Origin: BJHL01 sp035299305
GTDB taxonomy: Bacteria > Planctomycetota > Phycisphaerae > Phycisphaerales > UBA1924
Reading direction: 5' to 3'
NCBI GenBank assembly: GCA_035299305.1
Contig: DATGWV010000158.1
Span: forward strand, 1 to 5,553
DNA length: 5,553 bases
In this document: in pieces, positions 4,554 to 5,553 of the stretch
Position numbering within the stretch: the first letter of the stretch is position 1
Layout: each line of letters opens with the position of its first letter
Program-made: the position numbers and the translations under genes
The notes under the pieces: generated by a model
What the model saw: the letters and a program-made list of their open reading frames with translations, nothing else
What the model was told of the DNA's origin: nothing
The model's database searches: none

Positions 4554-5553
4554 TCACGGCGCAATCCGCAGCGCAGTCTGATCCTGCACATACATGCTCG
4601 TCGCCGTCATGAACCCCGGAATCGGATTCGTCAGCGGCATCCACCGCACGCTCGCCGTGCGAGCCCCCGAGATCGACAACTTGCCGTTCACCCACAACAC
4701 GCCCTCAAACGCCGAGTTCTCGTTGATTGTCAGGCTGTTGGAAACATACACCAGCCCGCGAATGCGCGATGGATACGCATCGCTCGAGTCGCCGTCCGTC
4801 GCACCCAGATACGGCGCACCCGTCGGGTTGAGGTTGCGCTCCGCATCCGACTCCGTCAGATCAGGGTCTTCCAGCGAAATGACCATCGAGCCGCTCACCA
4901 GCAGCGTCGGCATATCGCTCGATGCCGGCGACATCGTCACCTTGGGTCCGATCTTCGACGAGCTCTTCGCGTTGATGATCACCAGCGTGCCATACACACG
5001 CGAACTGGTGATCGTCACCGCGTTGTTGTTCGCATTGATGACATACACACCCTTCGCATTGAGCCCCGTGTTTGCCGGGTTGCTCGTGGGTGAGAAGAGC
5101 ACTTTCTCAAATGATCGATCACCCGAGAGGTTGATCGCCGTGCCAATGCTCTGGTAGTACGAAAACAAATCCGCCGAAGGCGCGGGCACCGTCATCGTCA
5201 CGACATTGTTCATCGCCTCCGTCGCCGCAAGAAGATCGGCAGGCGTCACACCGATCTGCGCACTCGCGTTGAACGTCGCACTGGGAGTCGGCCGCGCCGA
5301 AGCAGTTGCGACTGTTCCGTTCGCCGCCAGCGTGCCGCCGCCAAGTTTCTGCTCATGGATAACCGCATTGCTCAACGCAGAGATCGGCGTCACGTCAAAC
5401 GCAAAATCAACCTGCGACGCGCGCCTCGCCCCGCCCACGGTTGACGTCACCGTCATGCGCACCGGGTCAGCCAGGTTCATGCTGCGAAGATCATCATCCG
5501 TCGGATCAGTCAGCGTGATGACATGCGACGCCCCTGCCGTGCCCAGCATTGCC
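4554..5553 (-). CDS. PilX-like, beta-strand-rich pilus/surface-associated protein, C-terminal part
   Basis: About 333 residues, entering from the right edge in frame and ending at TGA (4556-4554). The internal ATG at 5549 is unlikely to be the true start, because the frame stays open to the window edge and the domain already seems under way. The first ~100 residues are polar and rich in Ser/Thr/Ala with strand-like stretches. After about residue 110 (numbered from 5549) comes a segment FSYYQSIGTAINLSGDRSFE, then a run of short repeated strands including GVYVINANNNAVTITSSRVY and GTLVIINAKSSSKI, later TLLVSGSMVISLEDPDLTES, IRGLVYVSNSLTINENSAFE and GVLWVNGKLSISGA. This reads as a right-handed beta-roll or beta-helix. 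It resembles uncharacterised planctomycete proteins annotated as PilX-like or type IV pilus assembly accessory proteins, whose N-terminus has a membrane helix; that part is outside the window. The C-terminus has no LPXTG or PEP-CTERM anchor. The role is probably at the cell surface or in a pilus/type II secretion-like system, but this is inferred from resemblance only. Confidence 0.65.
   Translation of the reverse strand, partial: AMLGTAGASHVITLTDPTDDDLRSMNLADPVRMTVTSTVGGARRASQVDFAFDVTPISALSNAVIHEQKLGGGTLAANGTVATASARPTPSATFNASAQIGVTPADLLAATEAMNNVVTMTVPAPSADLFSYYQSIGTAINLSGDRSFEKVLFSPTSNPANTGLNAKGVYVINANNNAVTITSSRVYGTLVIINAKSSSKIGPKVTMSPASSDMPTLLVSGSMVISLEDPDLTESDAERNLNPTGAPYLGATDGDSSDAYPSRIRGLVYVSNSLTINENSAFEGVLWVNGKLSISGARTASVRWMPLTNPIPGFMTATSMYVQDQTALRIAP

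Noticed and set aside
5115..5124. Palindrome TGATCGATCA
   Set aside because: It is a single 10-bp palindrome inside coding sequence, with no second copy noticed; it is probably incidental.
4594..5157. 187-residue plus-strand open frame inside the PilX-like gene
   Set aside because: The minus-strand frame is longer, open to the window edge and shows coherent beta-strand repeats; the plus frame shows none.

Overview
The window looks like chromosomal DNA of a planctomycete, probably of the Phycisphaerae/Phycisphaerales type. The reasons are high GC with strongly GC-biased third codon positions, a PilX-like beta-roll protein of a style I associate with that group, a secreted lectin-like protein, and frequent GTG/TTG starts. 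The lineage is an inference; there is no rRNA or other phylogenetic marker here.

Layout. Bases 1-375 hold the N-terminal part of a secreted, L-type-lectin-like protein on the minus strand. The first ~127 bases, however, read on the plus strand as an internal piece of alanine dehydrogenase (or the related PntA), so the window seems to begin with a junction between two unrelated genes. Bases 376-545 are intergenic and contain a good interrupted inverted repeat upstream of the lectin-like gene. Bases 546-2270 are a minus-strand phospholipid operon. In transcription order it has an unrecognised 38-residue small protein (2270-2154), phosphatidylserine decarboxylase (2157-1420) and phosphatidylserine synthase pssA (1382-546). 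The last two make phosphatidylserine from CDP-diacylglycerol and serine and then decarboxylate it to phosphatidylethanolamine. The small ORF overlaps the psd start by GTGA and has its own strong Shine-Dalgarno, which is missing at a usable distance from psd.

Only 31 bp from the small ORF's start and in the opposite direction, a two-gene plus-strand signalling unit begins: a stand-alone receiver-domain response regulator (2302-2751) and, 15 bp later, a soluble GAF plus HD-GYP protein (2767-4413) expected to hydrolyse cyclic di-GMP. Together they resemble a split version of an RpfG-type receiver/HD-GYP protein. After a 140-bp convergent gap the window ends in the C-terminal ~333 residues of a minus-strand PilX-like, beta-strand-rich surface/pilus-associated protein whose N-terminus lies outside.

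The points most worth a second look are the AlaDH/lectin junction at the left end, the 38-residue ORF coupled to psd, the inverted repeat ahead of the lectin-like gene, and the receiver domain's extra loop. I see no mobile element, CRISPR array, tRNA or rRNA.
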